Source of the DNA: CAZJHX01 sp964545715
GTDB taxonomy: Bacteria > Myxococcota_A > UBA9042 > GCA-2863065
Length of the DNA: 64,000 bases
Assembly: GCA_964545715.1 (NCBI GenBank)
Contig: CAZJHX010000028.1
Span: 12,382 to 76,381, forward strand
Reading direction: 5' to 3'
In this document: positions 34,084 to 42,067 of the stretch, piece by piece
Layout of the letters: every line of letters begins with the position of its first letter
How positions within the stretch are numbered: position 1 is the stretch's first letter
Position numbers and translations under genes: made by a program
The notes under the pieces: model-generated
What the model was told of the DNA's origin: nothing
Database searches by the model: none
What the model saw: only the letters and a program-made list of their open reading frames with translations

Positions 34084-34963
34084 CGTCCTGCTGGCATTCG
34101 CCCTCGCCGCGCTGGTACTCAGCGGTGGCTGCAAAAAAGAGTGGGAAGAGGTCTTTGAGGGCGGCGAAGAGTTTCGAGACGTTCGTGAACAGATGGAGGA
34201 GCGGCACCGCCAGGAGCAGGCCGCAGAAGCACGCCGAGAGGCCGCGCTGGAGGCCAAGGTCGCCGCAGCGATGCGCCCCGACAAGGCATTTGGCAAGGAG
34301 CCCGTCGAGCTCAATCCGAAAGTGCGTTGGATGATTCAGCACCGCTTGGCGTGCAAGGACGCCGAGTGTACGGACAAGTGGACCGAGCGCATCAAGGGCC
34401 TGGGCAACGTGGAGCCTGCGTTGTTGCCGCTGCTCGCTGATCAGACGATGCCGATCCTGATCGAAGCGGTTCGGCTGATCGGGCTGTTGGAGTACAAGAC
34501 GGCCGGCATGGCGGTGACCGAGCTGCTGGCGCACAAGCAGACGCGGGTGCGACGGGCCGCGGCGTCGACGCTGCGATGGCTGAAGAACCCGGACACAGCG
34601 CTGCCGATCATCACCCGCCTGCGGGTGGTGAAGCGCCCCGATGAGCAGAGCGCGCTGCTGAACGCGCTGGCCGGGATGCAGACGCCGGTGGCCCTCAAGG
34701 CGCTGCGAACGGGCGCATTGTCGTCGGATTTGAGCGTGGCGATGGCAGCGGTTCGGGCGCTGTCGGAGCGCCACGACGACGAGTTGGTGCCGATCTACAA
34801 GGATGTCATCAACACGGCAGAGTCGCCGCCGGTGAAGATGCGGGCGCTCGAGGCGCTGGCCACCAACCCGTCCAAGCTGGCGACCACGGCGCTGAAGCGG
34901 GCGGCGCGTAGTCGTGATCCGGCGATAAAAGCGAAAGCGAAAGAGCTACTGAAGGGCCGCTAG
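34010..34963 (+). CDS. HEAT-repeat lipoprotein
   Basis: 317 residues. A long N-terminal segment leads to a lipobox (AALVLSGGC, Cys41). A charged helix with coiled-coil character (~45-100; RQEQAAEARREAALEAK) follows, then HEAT/PBS-lyase-like alpha repeats (~125-310; LLPLLADQTMPILIEAVRLIG, VRRAAASTLRWLKNPD). Probably a periplasmic scaffold. Start: GTG 34010 with AGGAG four bases upstream, inside the PilZ gene; ATG 34031 gives a shorter signal. The large overlap implies coupling to PilZ. Confidence 0.75.
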   Translation: MRTFTLLMRHNPWYSLWVRRPLRPDVLLAFALAALVLSGGCKKEWEEVFEGGEEFRDVREQMEERHRQEQAAEARREAALEAKVAAAMRPDKAFGKEPVELNPKVRWMIQHRLACKDAECTDKWTERIKGLGNVEPALLPLLADQTMPILIEAVRLIGLLEYKTAGMAVTELLAHKQTRVRRAAASTLRWLKNPDTALPIITRLRVVKRPDEQSALLNALAGMQTPVALKALRTGALSSDLSVAMAAVRALSERHDDELVPIYKDVINTAESPPVKMRALEALATNPSKLATTALKRAARSRDPAIKAKAKELLKGR

Positions 34964-34966
34964 ATT

Positions 34967-37123
34967 CTAGGGTGCGATCGCCGCGCCGCTATGCGGGCGA
35001 TCGCCGTGCACCACCACCTGATCGCGGCCGCCGTCTTTGGCCAGATACAGCGCCCGGTCGGCCTTTTTAAGCAGCGGCTCGCGCTGATCGGCGTGGGTCG
35101 GGCTGATGGCGATGCCGATGCTGGCGGTCACGCTGAACGGGCCGTCCTCGGTTTGAAAGGTCAGCTCGGAGACATTGGTGCGGATACGCTCGGCGACGAG
35201 GCGGGCGCCGTCCGCGTCCGTGTCCTCCAAAACGATGACGAACTCCTCGCCGCCCCAGCGACCGACCGAGTCGTTGAGACGCTTGGAGTCCTGCAGCTTG
35301 GCGCTGACCTCTCGGAGGACCTTGTCGCCCAGCAGGTGGCCGTGGTTGTCGTTGACCCGCTTGAAATGGTCGATGTCCAGCACCATCGTCGCCACGCTCT
35401 GCCCGCAGCGTCCGGCGCGCGCCAGGGTCTGGTCCAGCTTGGTCAGGATGGTCGGCCGGTTGTCCAGTCCGGTGAGCGCGTCGGTGGTGGCGCGACTCTC
35501 CAGCTCGGCAAGCGCCTTGGCGTGCTCCACGGCGACGGCGGCGCTGCCCGCGAGCAGGCGCAGCACGTTGACTGCGTCGTTGTCGAACTTCTGTCGACCC
35601 AGCAGGACCATGGCGCCGATCGGGTTGCCTTTCACCACGAGCGGGACGGCGATGACGGGGTCGCCCTCGCGCAGCTTGGGGCCGGAGTCGGTGCCCAGCA
35701 GGGAGCCGTGCGCGGGGTGCCAGGAGCGGGAAGGCGGGACGATCGTCGGCGTCTTGATGACCATCGCGCCCAGGGAGGTGGCGGAGTCCAGGGCGTGACC
35801 GACGCACTCGTGCGCGCGCTCGCCCACGGCGTTGACGATGCGCGGCCGTCCGGTGCGCTCGTCGGTGACCAGCAGGGCGCCGAACCGCAGCGGCGTGACC
35901 CGGTTGGCGGCGTCCAGCACCGCCTGGTACATCTGCTCGGGCCCGAAGGCCTCGGCCAGCGCGTGGTGCGCGTCGAGCAGGTGCGTCATGACGGACGAGT
36001 GGTGCTCGGTGGCAAGCAGCGCGCGCTCGGTCTCAAGCAGGCGCGCCAGCAATGTGGCGGCGTTGCGGACCACGGGCAGGTCCGCGTCCTCGAAGCCGGC
36101 GCCGGCGCACCGGTCGAAGAGCAGCGCACCCAGGACGTGGTCGCCGCTGGTCAGCATGACGGCCATGACGCTGCGGATGCGCGCGGGTGTGTGCTCGTAA
36201 TACGGCAGCTCGCGGTTGCGGCCCTCCAGGGGAGAGAGGCGCAGGACGGGCGCGATGTTGCCCTCGGGCTCCAGGCGTCCGAGAACGGCGAGCAGCCCGG
36301 TGCTCAGGGGCGCGGAGCCGGCGGTGAGATGCTCGGTCTCGGGCGTGGCGGCGGCGAAGACCTGCAGCGCGTCGTAGGAGTCGTCGCGGGTCATCAGGAT
36401 CGCGGAGTTGGCGTTGACCGCTTTGCGCGTCATGACCAGGACCTGGGTGAACGTCTGCCGCAGCGCTGTGACGCGGGCCATGATGTCCGGGTCGGCGGGG
36501 GGCGCGGCCAGTCCCAGCGCGCGGGCCTCGCTTTCGGTTTGATCGGCCAGGTCATCCGCGGCGTCCTGAGCGCGCTTGCGGGCGTTGGCCACCTCGACGC
36601 GCAGCAGCGTCTTGCCGGCGAAGCCGAAGGCTCCGATGAACGCGATGTGCATCACGACGCCGGAGAACTCGCCCATCCAGGCCCCGCGGCCCAGGAAATG
36701 CGCCAGCTCTGCGATGACCGCAAAGGTGATGGCTGCGGCCAGTGAGGTCGGCGACAGCGAGGCGGCTGCCCAGGCGATAATCAGCAGGGTGAGGGGGAAC
36801 ACGACGCCGGCGTCGCGGCCCAGGATCCAGGCGCACACCGACAGGGCGGCCAGCGGCAGCACGACCATATCGATGGCGTGGGTGGTCTGTACCAGCTGGT
36901 GTCGCGCGGTCGGGGGCCAGGTCAGGCGCAGGATCGTGGCGCCGATGATGGCGCAGAACAGCACGATCGTGGCGCCTTGCAGCGCGGAGGGCAGGGCGCC
37001 GGCGAAGATGGCCAGCAGCACGATGCCGCTGACGATCGGACCCGGGATGGTGGTGCCCCAACGTGAGAGCCAGGTTTTGAAGTTGGTAGGTCCACCCGTG
37101 TGGGTGACTCGATTGACGGCCAT
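34967..37123 (-). CDS. Membrane GAF-GGDEF diguanylate cyclase
   Basis: 718 residues. About six membrane helices (20-175), a short coiled coil, two GAF-like sensory domains (~215-360 and ~380-530), and a C-terminal GGDEF domain. The active site reads GGEEF, and an RxxD inhibitory site (RLND) lies five residues before it, so it should make c-di-GMP from GTP with product inhibition. Substrate-binding residues (DIDHFKRVNDNHGH) are intact. Start: ATG 37123 with GGGGAG upstream. It converges with the HEAT lipoprotein gene, 3 bp apart. PilZ next door suggests local c-di-GMP signalling. Confidence 0.92.
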   Translation of the reverse strand: MAVNRVTHTGGPTNFKTWLSRWGTTIPGPIVSGIVLLAIFAGALPSALQGATIVLFCAIIGATILRLTWPPTARHQLVQTTHAIDMVVLPLAALSVCAWILGRDAGVVFPLTLLIIAWAAASLSPTSLAAAITFAVIAELAHFLGRGAWMGEFSGVVMHIAFIGAFGFAGKTLLRVEVANARKRAQDAADDLADQTESEARALGLAAPPADPDIMARVTALRQTFTQVLVMTRKAVNANSAILMTRDDSYDALQVFAAATPETEHLTAGSAPLSTGLLAVLGRLEPEGNIAPVLRLSPLEGRNRELPYYEHTPARIRSVMAVMLTSGDHVLGALLFDRCAGAGFEDADLPVVRNAATLLARLLETERALLATEHHSSVMTHLLDAHHALAEAFGPEQMYQAVLDAANRVTPLRFGALLVTDERTGRPRIVNAVGERAHECVGHALDSATSLGAMVIKTPTIVPPSRSWHPAHGSLLGTDSGPKLREGDPVIAVPLVVKGNPIGAMVLLGRQKFDNDAVNVLRLLAGSAAVAVEHAKALAELESRATTDALTGLDNRPTILTKLDQTLARAGRCGQSVATMVLDIDHFKRVNDNHGHLLGDKVLREVSAKLQDSKRLNDSVGRWGGEEFVIVLEDTDADGARLVAERIRTNVSELTFQTEDGPFSVTASIGIAISPTHADQREPLLKKADRALYLAKDGGRDQVVVHGDRPHSGAAIAP

Positions 37124-37197
37124 AGTGACGTCTCCCCTTTTTCAGAGGCGGCCGTGTGGCGGCGCGTCCCCTGCTTAAACACGTCCACTGCGGATGA

Positions 37198-37203
37198 TAT
37201 ATA
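37198..37203 (+). promoter_or_regulatory. -10 box immediately upstream of a lipoprotein gene
   Basis: TATATA at 37198-37203 ends 8 bp before the ATG at 37212; no ribosome site lies between. TTAAAC at 37175-37180 is a weak -35 at 17 bp. Suggests a leaderless transcript. Confidence 0.4.
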
Positions 37204-37211
37204 GAGCCCCT

Positions 37212-37760
37212 ATGCGGTCCAGAAAACTGCCGGTAGCCGTTTTGGTCGTTCTGTGGACAGTGGCGTGCAACCGCTCGGAATCGCCTGGAACCTCGCCGCC
37301 GAAAAAAGTGCCGGCCCAGGCCGCCGCGACGGGCGAAGCGGCCGGCCCCCCCACGGAAGCGCGCCGGCGACGACGGCTGCCACCGCCGCTGAGGCCCAAC
37401 GCATATCAGGGCTTGCAGCCCCAGGATACGGACATTCGGCCGTGCACGGAGCTGGTCAACAAGGTGTGCGCGCTGCTCAGCGAGGGCGCCGAGGAGTGTG
37501 GTGAGGCGCGCTCACGTATCGAGCGACGCCCGGGGACAGTCCGCGACGATCAGTGCGAGCGCGCGCTGAGCTGGTACTTCAAGCACGTCGAGCAGGCCAA
37601 GCGGGTGCTGCCGTGTGCGTTGCTGGCGGAGGCGAAATGCGCGGCCAACGGCCCCAAGTCCAACAGCTGCGTCAATGCGCGGGCTGATGTGGCGCACCTT
37701 AAGGGCGAGTTGGGCCGGGCGTGCCTGGCGGAGCTGCTGCTGTTCAAGGGGTTCCCCTGA
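37212..37760 (+). CDS. Small Cys-containing lipoprotein of unknown function
   Basis: 182 residues. Signal with lipobox-like LWTVAC (Cys19), a Pro/Ala linker with a run of five Arg (EARRRRRLPPPLRP), then a helical domain with seven Cys (PCTELVNKVCALLS, EECGEAR, DQCERAL, LPCALLAEAKC). This resembles myxobacterial small lipoproteins containing helical Cys-paired repeats. Function unknown. It diverges from the diguanylate cyclase gene with an 88-bp gap. Start ATG 37212 chosen because it gives the signal peptide. Confidence 0.7.
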   Translation: MRSRKLPVAVLVVLWTVACNRSESPGTSPPKKVPAQAAATGEAAGPPTEARRRRRLPPPLRPNAYQGLQPQDTDIRPCTELVNKVCALLSEGAEECGEARSRIERRPGTVRDDQCERALSWYFKHVEQAKRVLPCALLAEAKCAANGPKSNSCVNARADVAHLKGELGRACLAELLLFKGFP

Positions 37761-37784
37761 GCGGGGCGGGCGGTCGGTGGGCGG

Positions 37785-38087
37785 CTACTCGTCGACGAAC
37801 TTGTAGAGAACTTCGCCCTTTCGGATCATGCCGAACTCGTGGCGCGCGACCTGCTCCAGATAACGGTCGTCGTGCTGCACGCCCTCGATTTGCAGGCGCA
37901 GGCGCTCGTTGTTGGCGGCCAGGTCCCGGTTCAGCTCGCGCATCCGATCCAGCTCGCCGTGCATGTTGCCCATTTGGGAGCGGCTGTCCACGTTGAGCAC
38001 GTACTGGCCGGCGCCCAGCACGATGACGACGGCCGCCGCGCGGATAAAGAGAACGCGGAACCAGTGGATGACTCGGTCTACTCTCAT
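37785..38087 (-). CDS. FtsB/DivIC septum formation initiator
   Basis: 100 residues with the classical layout: short basic N-terminus, one membrane helix (~12-30), then a coiled coil (~38-72; MHGELDRMRELNRDLAANNE) and the FtsB/DivIC ending (YLEQVARHEFGMIRKGEVLYKF). It bridges FtsL and FtsQ at the division site. Neighbours are not division genes. A good sigma-70-like promoter sits so close to the ATG that the transcript may lack a leader. Confidence 0.88.
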   Translation of the reverse strand: MRVDRVIHWFRVLFIRAAAVVIVLGAGQYVLNVDSRSQMGNMHGELDRMRELNRDLAANNERLRLQIEGVQHDDRYLEQVARHEFGMIRKGEVLYKFVDE

Positions 38088-38095
38088 CGAACGTG

Positions 38096-38124
38096 ACTAT
38101 CGACCCAGGTCGTGGCGGCTGCAA
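38096..38124 (-). promoter_or_regulatory. Promoter of the FtsB/DivIC gene
   Basis: On the minus strand, TTGCAG (38119-38124) and GATAGT (38096-38101) are separated by exactly 17 bp. The start point would fall near 38089, two bases before the ATG at 38087. Confidence 0.5.
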
Positions 38125-38180
38125 GAAACACGACAGATCCGATAGAATCGGTGTCTGGCTGGGACGGTTTGGAGGATCTG

Positions 38181-40262
38181 ATGCGTGCATGCAGTGCGGT
38201 GCTGTGGCTCACCGCTGTGATGCTGGTCGGCTGCGGTGACAGCGATCCGCCGATCACGGGTGGTGGTGACGGCTCGGGCGTGTCGACGACTGGGACCGGC
38301 TCGGGTACGACCGACACGGGTGTGGGCACAAGCGATACGAGCGCCGACACGGGCACTGCCGATACCGGCGATACCACCGGCACAGACACCGGCTTCGACA
38401 CCGGCGGGCTCGATTGCGGCGACTGCGACGACGCCAACGAGTGCACAAAGGACGCGTGCGGCCAGGATGGTGTCTGTGTGCATCTGCCGGTGAAATCACC
38501 CCAGTGTTATCCGTCGCTGTCGATTCAGTCGCCGGAGCGCGCCGTCACCATGTTGTACCAGGAGCAGGTCGTGGTGGAGGGCAGCGCGGCCAGCCCCGTG
38601 GGCGCTTTGGGGGCGGTGACCATCAACGGCGGCGCCGTGCCGACCGCGGCCGACGGGTCCTTCAACGCAACGCTGGTGTACCCGACCCACGGAATCAACG
38701 TCATCACGGCCGAGCTGGAGGACGCCATAGACGATGTGCGCGTGGTCCAGGCGTATCTGATGGGCGAGGACTTCTACCCAACTTTGGAGGGCGTTACCGC
38801 GGCTGCCCAGGTGCCGAATGGTCTTCAGGTCTTCATGGGCAAGCCGATCTGGGACGACGACAACATCAACGATCTCGATGATGTGGCCACGTTTGTACAC
38901 ACGATCCTGGACAACGTCGACGTCACGGACTTCATCACCAACCCCGTGACCACCGAAGGCACGGAGCCGGGAATCGGCTGGTGCGAGTGGTCGGTCTCGA
39001 TCAACGGCGTCAGCTACAGCGTGAAATCCGTGGACTTCGCGCCCGCGGACGGCGGCTTCACCATGAACGCCGAGCTGGAGGATCTGGTGGTCAAATTCTA
39101 CGCCGAGGCGCCGGACTTCGCCTGCCCGGACGCCGGTGGTACGGCCGCCACGGACACCGTCTCTATCGAGGTCTTTGTCTCCGTGTCCATGAGCAACAGC
39201 GTGATCTCGGTCGAGGTGGCCGAGGAAGATGTGCTGGTCGAGGTCGGCGAGCTGGAGTTCGACATCACGGAGGGCGTCGCGTCCGCGTTCGACTTCTTGT
39301 TCAACTGGTTCAGCGGCACCATCACCGGGTTTCTCAAGACCGCCGTCAAGACCACCGTGGTCGACCAGGTCGCCCCACTCGTCTCGCAGCTGCTGGAGGA
39401 GCTCTCCAGTTACGTCCAGAGCTTCGCCATTCCGCCCTTCCTCGGCGGCACGCAGTCCGTACCCGTCACGGTCTCCGTCTCGCCCAGCTCGCTGAAGATC
39501 GACAAGAAGGGGGCGCACGTCGGTCTGGGGATTAGCGTCACGACGCCCCCCGGCAAGTCGACCAAAGCGGCAATGGGCTCGATCAAGCGCGCCGGCTGCT
39601 TCCTGGACTCCGAGCTGCCCCTGAAGCTGCCGACAAACACGCCGCTGGCGATGGCCGTGCACGACGACATGGTCAACCAGGGCATCTTTGCCGCCTGGTG
39701 GGGCGGGATCATGGACGTGAGCGTCGATCAGGACATCATCACGTTGCTGGTCCCCGATCTGCCCATCGAAAAGCTGCAGGTCACGGTCGACCCCCACCTG
39801 CCGCCGGTCATTACAAACTGCACCGAAAACGGCGTCACCCAGTTTCAGCTAGGCGATCTGCGTGTGATCGCGTCCTACGATCTCGAGGGCAAACCGGCGA
39901 CTGTAGAGGCCTTTGTCAGCGCCATCTTCGAGGTCGAGCTCAAGGTCCAGGCCGCGGAAAACGCCACCATCGACATCGGCTTCGGCGTGACCAAGGGCGT
40001 GGTGCTGGAGTTTGAAGTCATCGACGCCACGGGCTCCGCGGAGGGCGCCAAGAACCTGCTGGAGCTGATCCTGAAGAACGTCGTGCGAGACCTGGTCGTA
40101 GGCTCCCTCTCAGACGGCATCTTCCAGAACTTCCCGATCCCGCAGTTTGACCTGAGCAGCTTCATCGTGGGCCTGCCATCGGAGACCGTGCTGGCCTTCG
40201 ATCCGACCGAGCTGACCCGCAACGGCGGCTACACGGTCCTGACCGGCGGCGTCATCGAGTAA
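38181..40262 (+). CDS. Large lipoprotein with Thr/Asp-rich linker, unknown function
   Basis: 693 residues. Lipobox MLVGC (Cys18). A ~55-residue Thr/Gly/Asp-rich linker is followed by a small Cys cluster (DCGDCDDANECTKDACGQ) and a bacterial-Ig/glucodextranase-B-like domain (~115-190; VVEGSAASPVG, GINVITAEL). The remaining ~480 residues alternate beta strands and amphipathic helices (VEVGELEFDITEGVASAFDF, TAVKTTVVDQVAPLVSQLL), reminiscent of elongated lipid-binding (TULIP/BPI-like) folds, though this is a weak structural impression. Start: ATG 38181 with GGAGG (38171-38175). The convergent downstream gene is separated by the long palindrome at 40270-40442. Confidence 0.75.
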   Translation: MRACSAVLWLTAVMLVGCGDSDPPITGGGDGSGVSTTGTGSGTTDTGVGTSDTSADTGTADTGDTTGTDTGFDTGGLDCGDCDDANECTKDACGQDGVCVHLPVKSPQCYPSLSIQSPERAVTMLYQEQVVVEGSAASPVGALGAVTINGGAVPTAADGSFNATLVYPTHGINVITAELEDAIDDVRVVQAYLMGEDFYPTLEGVTAAAQVPNGLQVFMGKPIWDDDNINDLDDVATFVHTILDNVDVTDFITNPVTTEGTEPGIGWCEWSVSINGVSYSVKSVDFAPADGGFTMNAELEDLVVKFYAEAPDFACPDAGGTAATDTVSIEVFVSVSMSNSVISVEVAEEDVLVEVGELEFDITEGVASAFDFLFNWFSGTITGFLKTAVKTTVVDQVAPLVSQLLEELSSYVQSFAIPPFLGGTQSVPVTVSVSPSSLKIDKKGAHVGLGISVTTPPGKSTKAAMGSIKRAGCFLDSELPLKLPTNTPLAMAVHDDMVNQGIFAAWWGGIMDVSVDQDIITLLVPDLPIEKLQVTVDPHLPPVITNCTENGVTQFQLGDLRVIASYDLEGKPATVEAFVSAIFEVELKVQAAENATIDIGFGVTKGVVLEFEVIDATGSAEGAKNLLELILKNVVRDLVVGSLSDGIFQNFPIPQFDLSSFIVGLPSETVLAFDPTELTRNGGYTVLTGGVIE

Positions 40263-40269
40263 CGCAGTC

Positions 40270-40442
40270 AGTGGGGTGTCACCAAGTTCGTTGCAGCATT
40301 TCGTGCCTGCTGGCCTGGTGGGCTCGGCGAGCGCAGCGGTCCGCCGACGCAGGCGGGGTGGGGCCCCGGCAAGGAGGTGGACGCCGTGACCGCCCAGCCA
40401 GCGGGTGCGAAATGCTGTAGCGGACTTCGGTGACGCCCCACT
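40270..40442. repeat. ~170-bp imperfect palindrome between convergent genes
   Basis: The intergenic stretch folds on itself. The outer arm at 40270-40303 matches the reverse complement of 40408-40442 at roughly 80-85% of positions (the ends AGTGGGG/CCCCACT and inner GCAGCATTTCG/CGAAATGCTG are perfect). The next ~26 bp of each arm still match at about 70%. The ~55-bp centre holds its own GC-rich hairpins. The right arm ends within the stop codon of the Spy-like gene. No coding potential. Candidate MITE-like element, bidirectional terminator or structured RNA. Confidence 0.65.
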
Positions 40443-41019
40443 AGATATTCTCGCCGCCTTCTTCACCGGGGTCGCCCTGCCAGTGGTCGCCTCGTGGGCC
40501 CCGGCGTTGTCTGCGCTGGCGTCGCTGATCGCGCTTCATGCCGCGTTTCATGCCGCGCTTCATGCCCCGGCGCATCCGGCGCTGCATGCGCTGCATCGCC
40601 ATGAACATGCGGGCCTGCTGTTTGGGGGTCAGCATGCCGCTCAGCGCGCTGAATTGGCGCTCGCGCAGGCTGCTCAGGGCCTTTTGGACGGCGCGCATCT
40701 CCGCCAGCGCGGCGGTGTAGGCGTCCTGATCGTTGGAGTCGCTCTCGATCAGCTGGCGCAGACCGCGGCGGGCCTGCTGCTTGCGCTGGTGCAGCTTGCG
40801 GCGCTCGGGATCCAGGCGCGCCAGCTCGGCCTCGATCTGCTGGGCGGTGGCGTCGTCCAGGCCCACACGGTTGCGCAGGATCTGGCCGCGCATCCGCGTC
40901 ATGCGCTCCTTGAAGCGCTGGCCGTCGTGGCCCTGCCGGGGCGGGGGCTCGTGGGCGGATGCAGGCACGGCGAGCAGCAGCGCTGCGGCGAGGGTGATCA
41001 ACATGGGCAATCTGGTCAT
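40441..41019 (-). CDS. Spy/CpxP/CnrX-like periplasmic protein
   Basis: 192 residues. Signal peptide (LLLAVPASA, then HEPPP) followed by a helical LTxxQ-type periplasmic domain: long Arg/Gln-rich helices and the diagnostic LTPKQQARMF. The C-terminus repeats RGMK several times and is strongly basic (RRQRRQRRGPRGD). The family includes periplasmic chaperones and metal sensors (Spy, CpxP, CnrX). It is third in an operon with an ECF sigma factor and probable anti-sigma protein, which fits a CnrX-like sensor or an envelope-stress output. Start ATG 41019, AGGAG-type site upstream. Confidence 0.8.
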   Translation of the reverse strand: MTRLPMLITLAAALLLAVPASAHEPPPRQGHDGQRFKERMTRMRGQILRNRVGLDDATAQQIEAELARLDPERRKLHQRKQQARRGLRQLIESDSNDQDAYTAALAEMRAVQKALSSLRERQFSALSGMLTPKQQARMFMAMQRMQRRMRRGMKRGMKRGMKRDQRRQRRQRRGPRGDHWQGDPGEEGGENI

Positions 41020-41076
41020 CTGTCTTCTCCTAGCTGTGGTGTCTCGTCACGTGAGTGGGACGGGGCACCAAGGTCA

Positions 41077-41493
41077 TCAGCCCTCGTCCGCTTCGTCGTA
41101 TAGTGCGTCCCAGCCGACGTCGTCTTCGTCGTGCTGCAGGCCCGCGTCAAAATAGGTGTCTATCGCCAGCTCCAGCTGCTCCTCGTCCTCGGCCTCGCCG
41201 ATCAGCTCGGCTATCTCGTCGGGCTGTGGGGCCACCACCGGCTGGTCCGGGGCGGGCGTGACCGGGCTTGCGGGCGGCCACAGCACAAAGAGCGCGGCGG
41301 TCGCCATGGCAGCGACAGCCACACCGATCGGCAGCGGCGCGCGCCACCACGGGCGACTGCTCACCCCAATCTCGGCGGCGCGGTGGGCCATCCTCGTCAG
41401 CTGAGCCGGCGTCGGCTCCGCAGCGCTGGCGTCGAAGAGGCCTTGTAGATTGCTTTCGTCGGTGTCGTTGTCGTTGTTGTTGCTGTTGGTCAT
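41077..41493 (-). CDS. Probable anti-sigma factor (single-pass membrane)
   Basis: 138 residues. A short polar N-terminus rich in Asn/Asp (TNSNNNDNDTDESN), a helical segment (PAQLTRMAHRAAEIG), one membrane helix (~55-75; PIGVAVAAMATAALFVLW), and an acidic periplasmic tail (EAEDEEQLELAIDTYF, HDEDDVGWD). Its ATG overlaps the sigma gene stop (ATGA, 41490-41493). Position and topology indicate an anti-sigma factor holding the ECF sigma at the membrane; no ZAS zinc motif is present, so this rests on context. The longer in-frame extension lies within the sigma gene. Confidence 0.7.
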   Translation of the reverse strand: MTNSNNNDNDTDESNLQGLFDASAAEPTPAQLTRMAHRAAEIGVSSRPWWRAPLPIGVAVAAMATAALFVLWPPASPVTPAPDQPVVAPQPDEIAELIGEAEDEEQLELAIDTYFDAGLQHDEDDVGWDALYDEADEG

Positions 41494-42011
41494 CGGCCTG
41501 ACTGCTCCTTCAACACCGAGCGCAGCTCTTTGAGCGCCAGGTGCACCAATGTGCGGGCCGAGCCTGCGCTCGTACCCATGGCTTGTGCGATCTCCACATA
41601 ATCCAGCCCCGCGTCGAGACGGAGCAGGGCCGCGGTGCGGCGTTTTTTGGGCATGCCCCACAGGGCGTCGCGGATCTGCCGTTGCATCGCCGACGACTGG
41701 GCCAGCTGCTCGGGATTCGCCGACGCGCTGGGCGGGGCCATGGCCTCCTCGCGCTGTCGCCTGCGCCGCTCACCGCGTAGCAGCGTGTGGGCGCGCTTGA
41801 CCGCGATGCCCGCCAGAAACGCGCGCACCGAGGCGCCCGGCTGCAGCTGCTTGAGGCGCTTGAACGCCAGCACGAGCGTCTCCTGGACCGCATCCTCCGC
41901 CAGCGCCGGGTCGCCGCACGCCCGGGCTGCGAGCCGGTAGAGAACAGGCAGATGCGGCTTGACCAGCGAGTCGAAGCGGCGAGCGTCAGCGGATGAGGTT
42001 GCTACCAACAC
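41490..42011 (-). CDS. ECF RNA polymerase sigma factor
   Basis: 173 residues, normal for an ECF sigma. Region 2 (~18-85) has the core-binding pattern CGDPALAEDAVQETLVLAFKRL. Region 4 (~115-170) has the helix-turn-helix LDYVEIAQAMGTSAGSARTLVHLALKEL. It directs transcription of stress or envelope genes and is presumably restrained by the overlapping downstream membrane protein. Start: GTG 42011 (TTG 42008 is equally possible); no clear ribosome site. No matching autoregulatory promoter could be recognised in the 56-bp gap to the porin gene. Confidence 0.88.
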   Translation of the reverse strand: MLVATSSADARRFDSLVKPHLPVLYRLAARACGDPALAEDAVQETLVLAFKRLKQLQPGASVRAFLAGIAVKRAHTLLRGERRRRQREEAMAPPSASANPEQLAQSSAMQRQIRDALWGMPKKRRTAALLRLDAGLDYVEIAQAMGTSAGSARTLVHLALKELRSVLKEQSGR

Positions 42012-42067
42012 ACCCCGGTCATGCCGCCGCTCCAGGGTTTGTCAAAATCGATTTCAAAATAGTTCGA

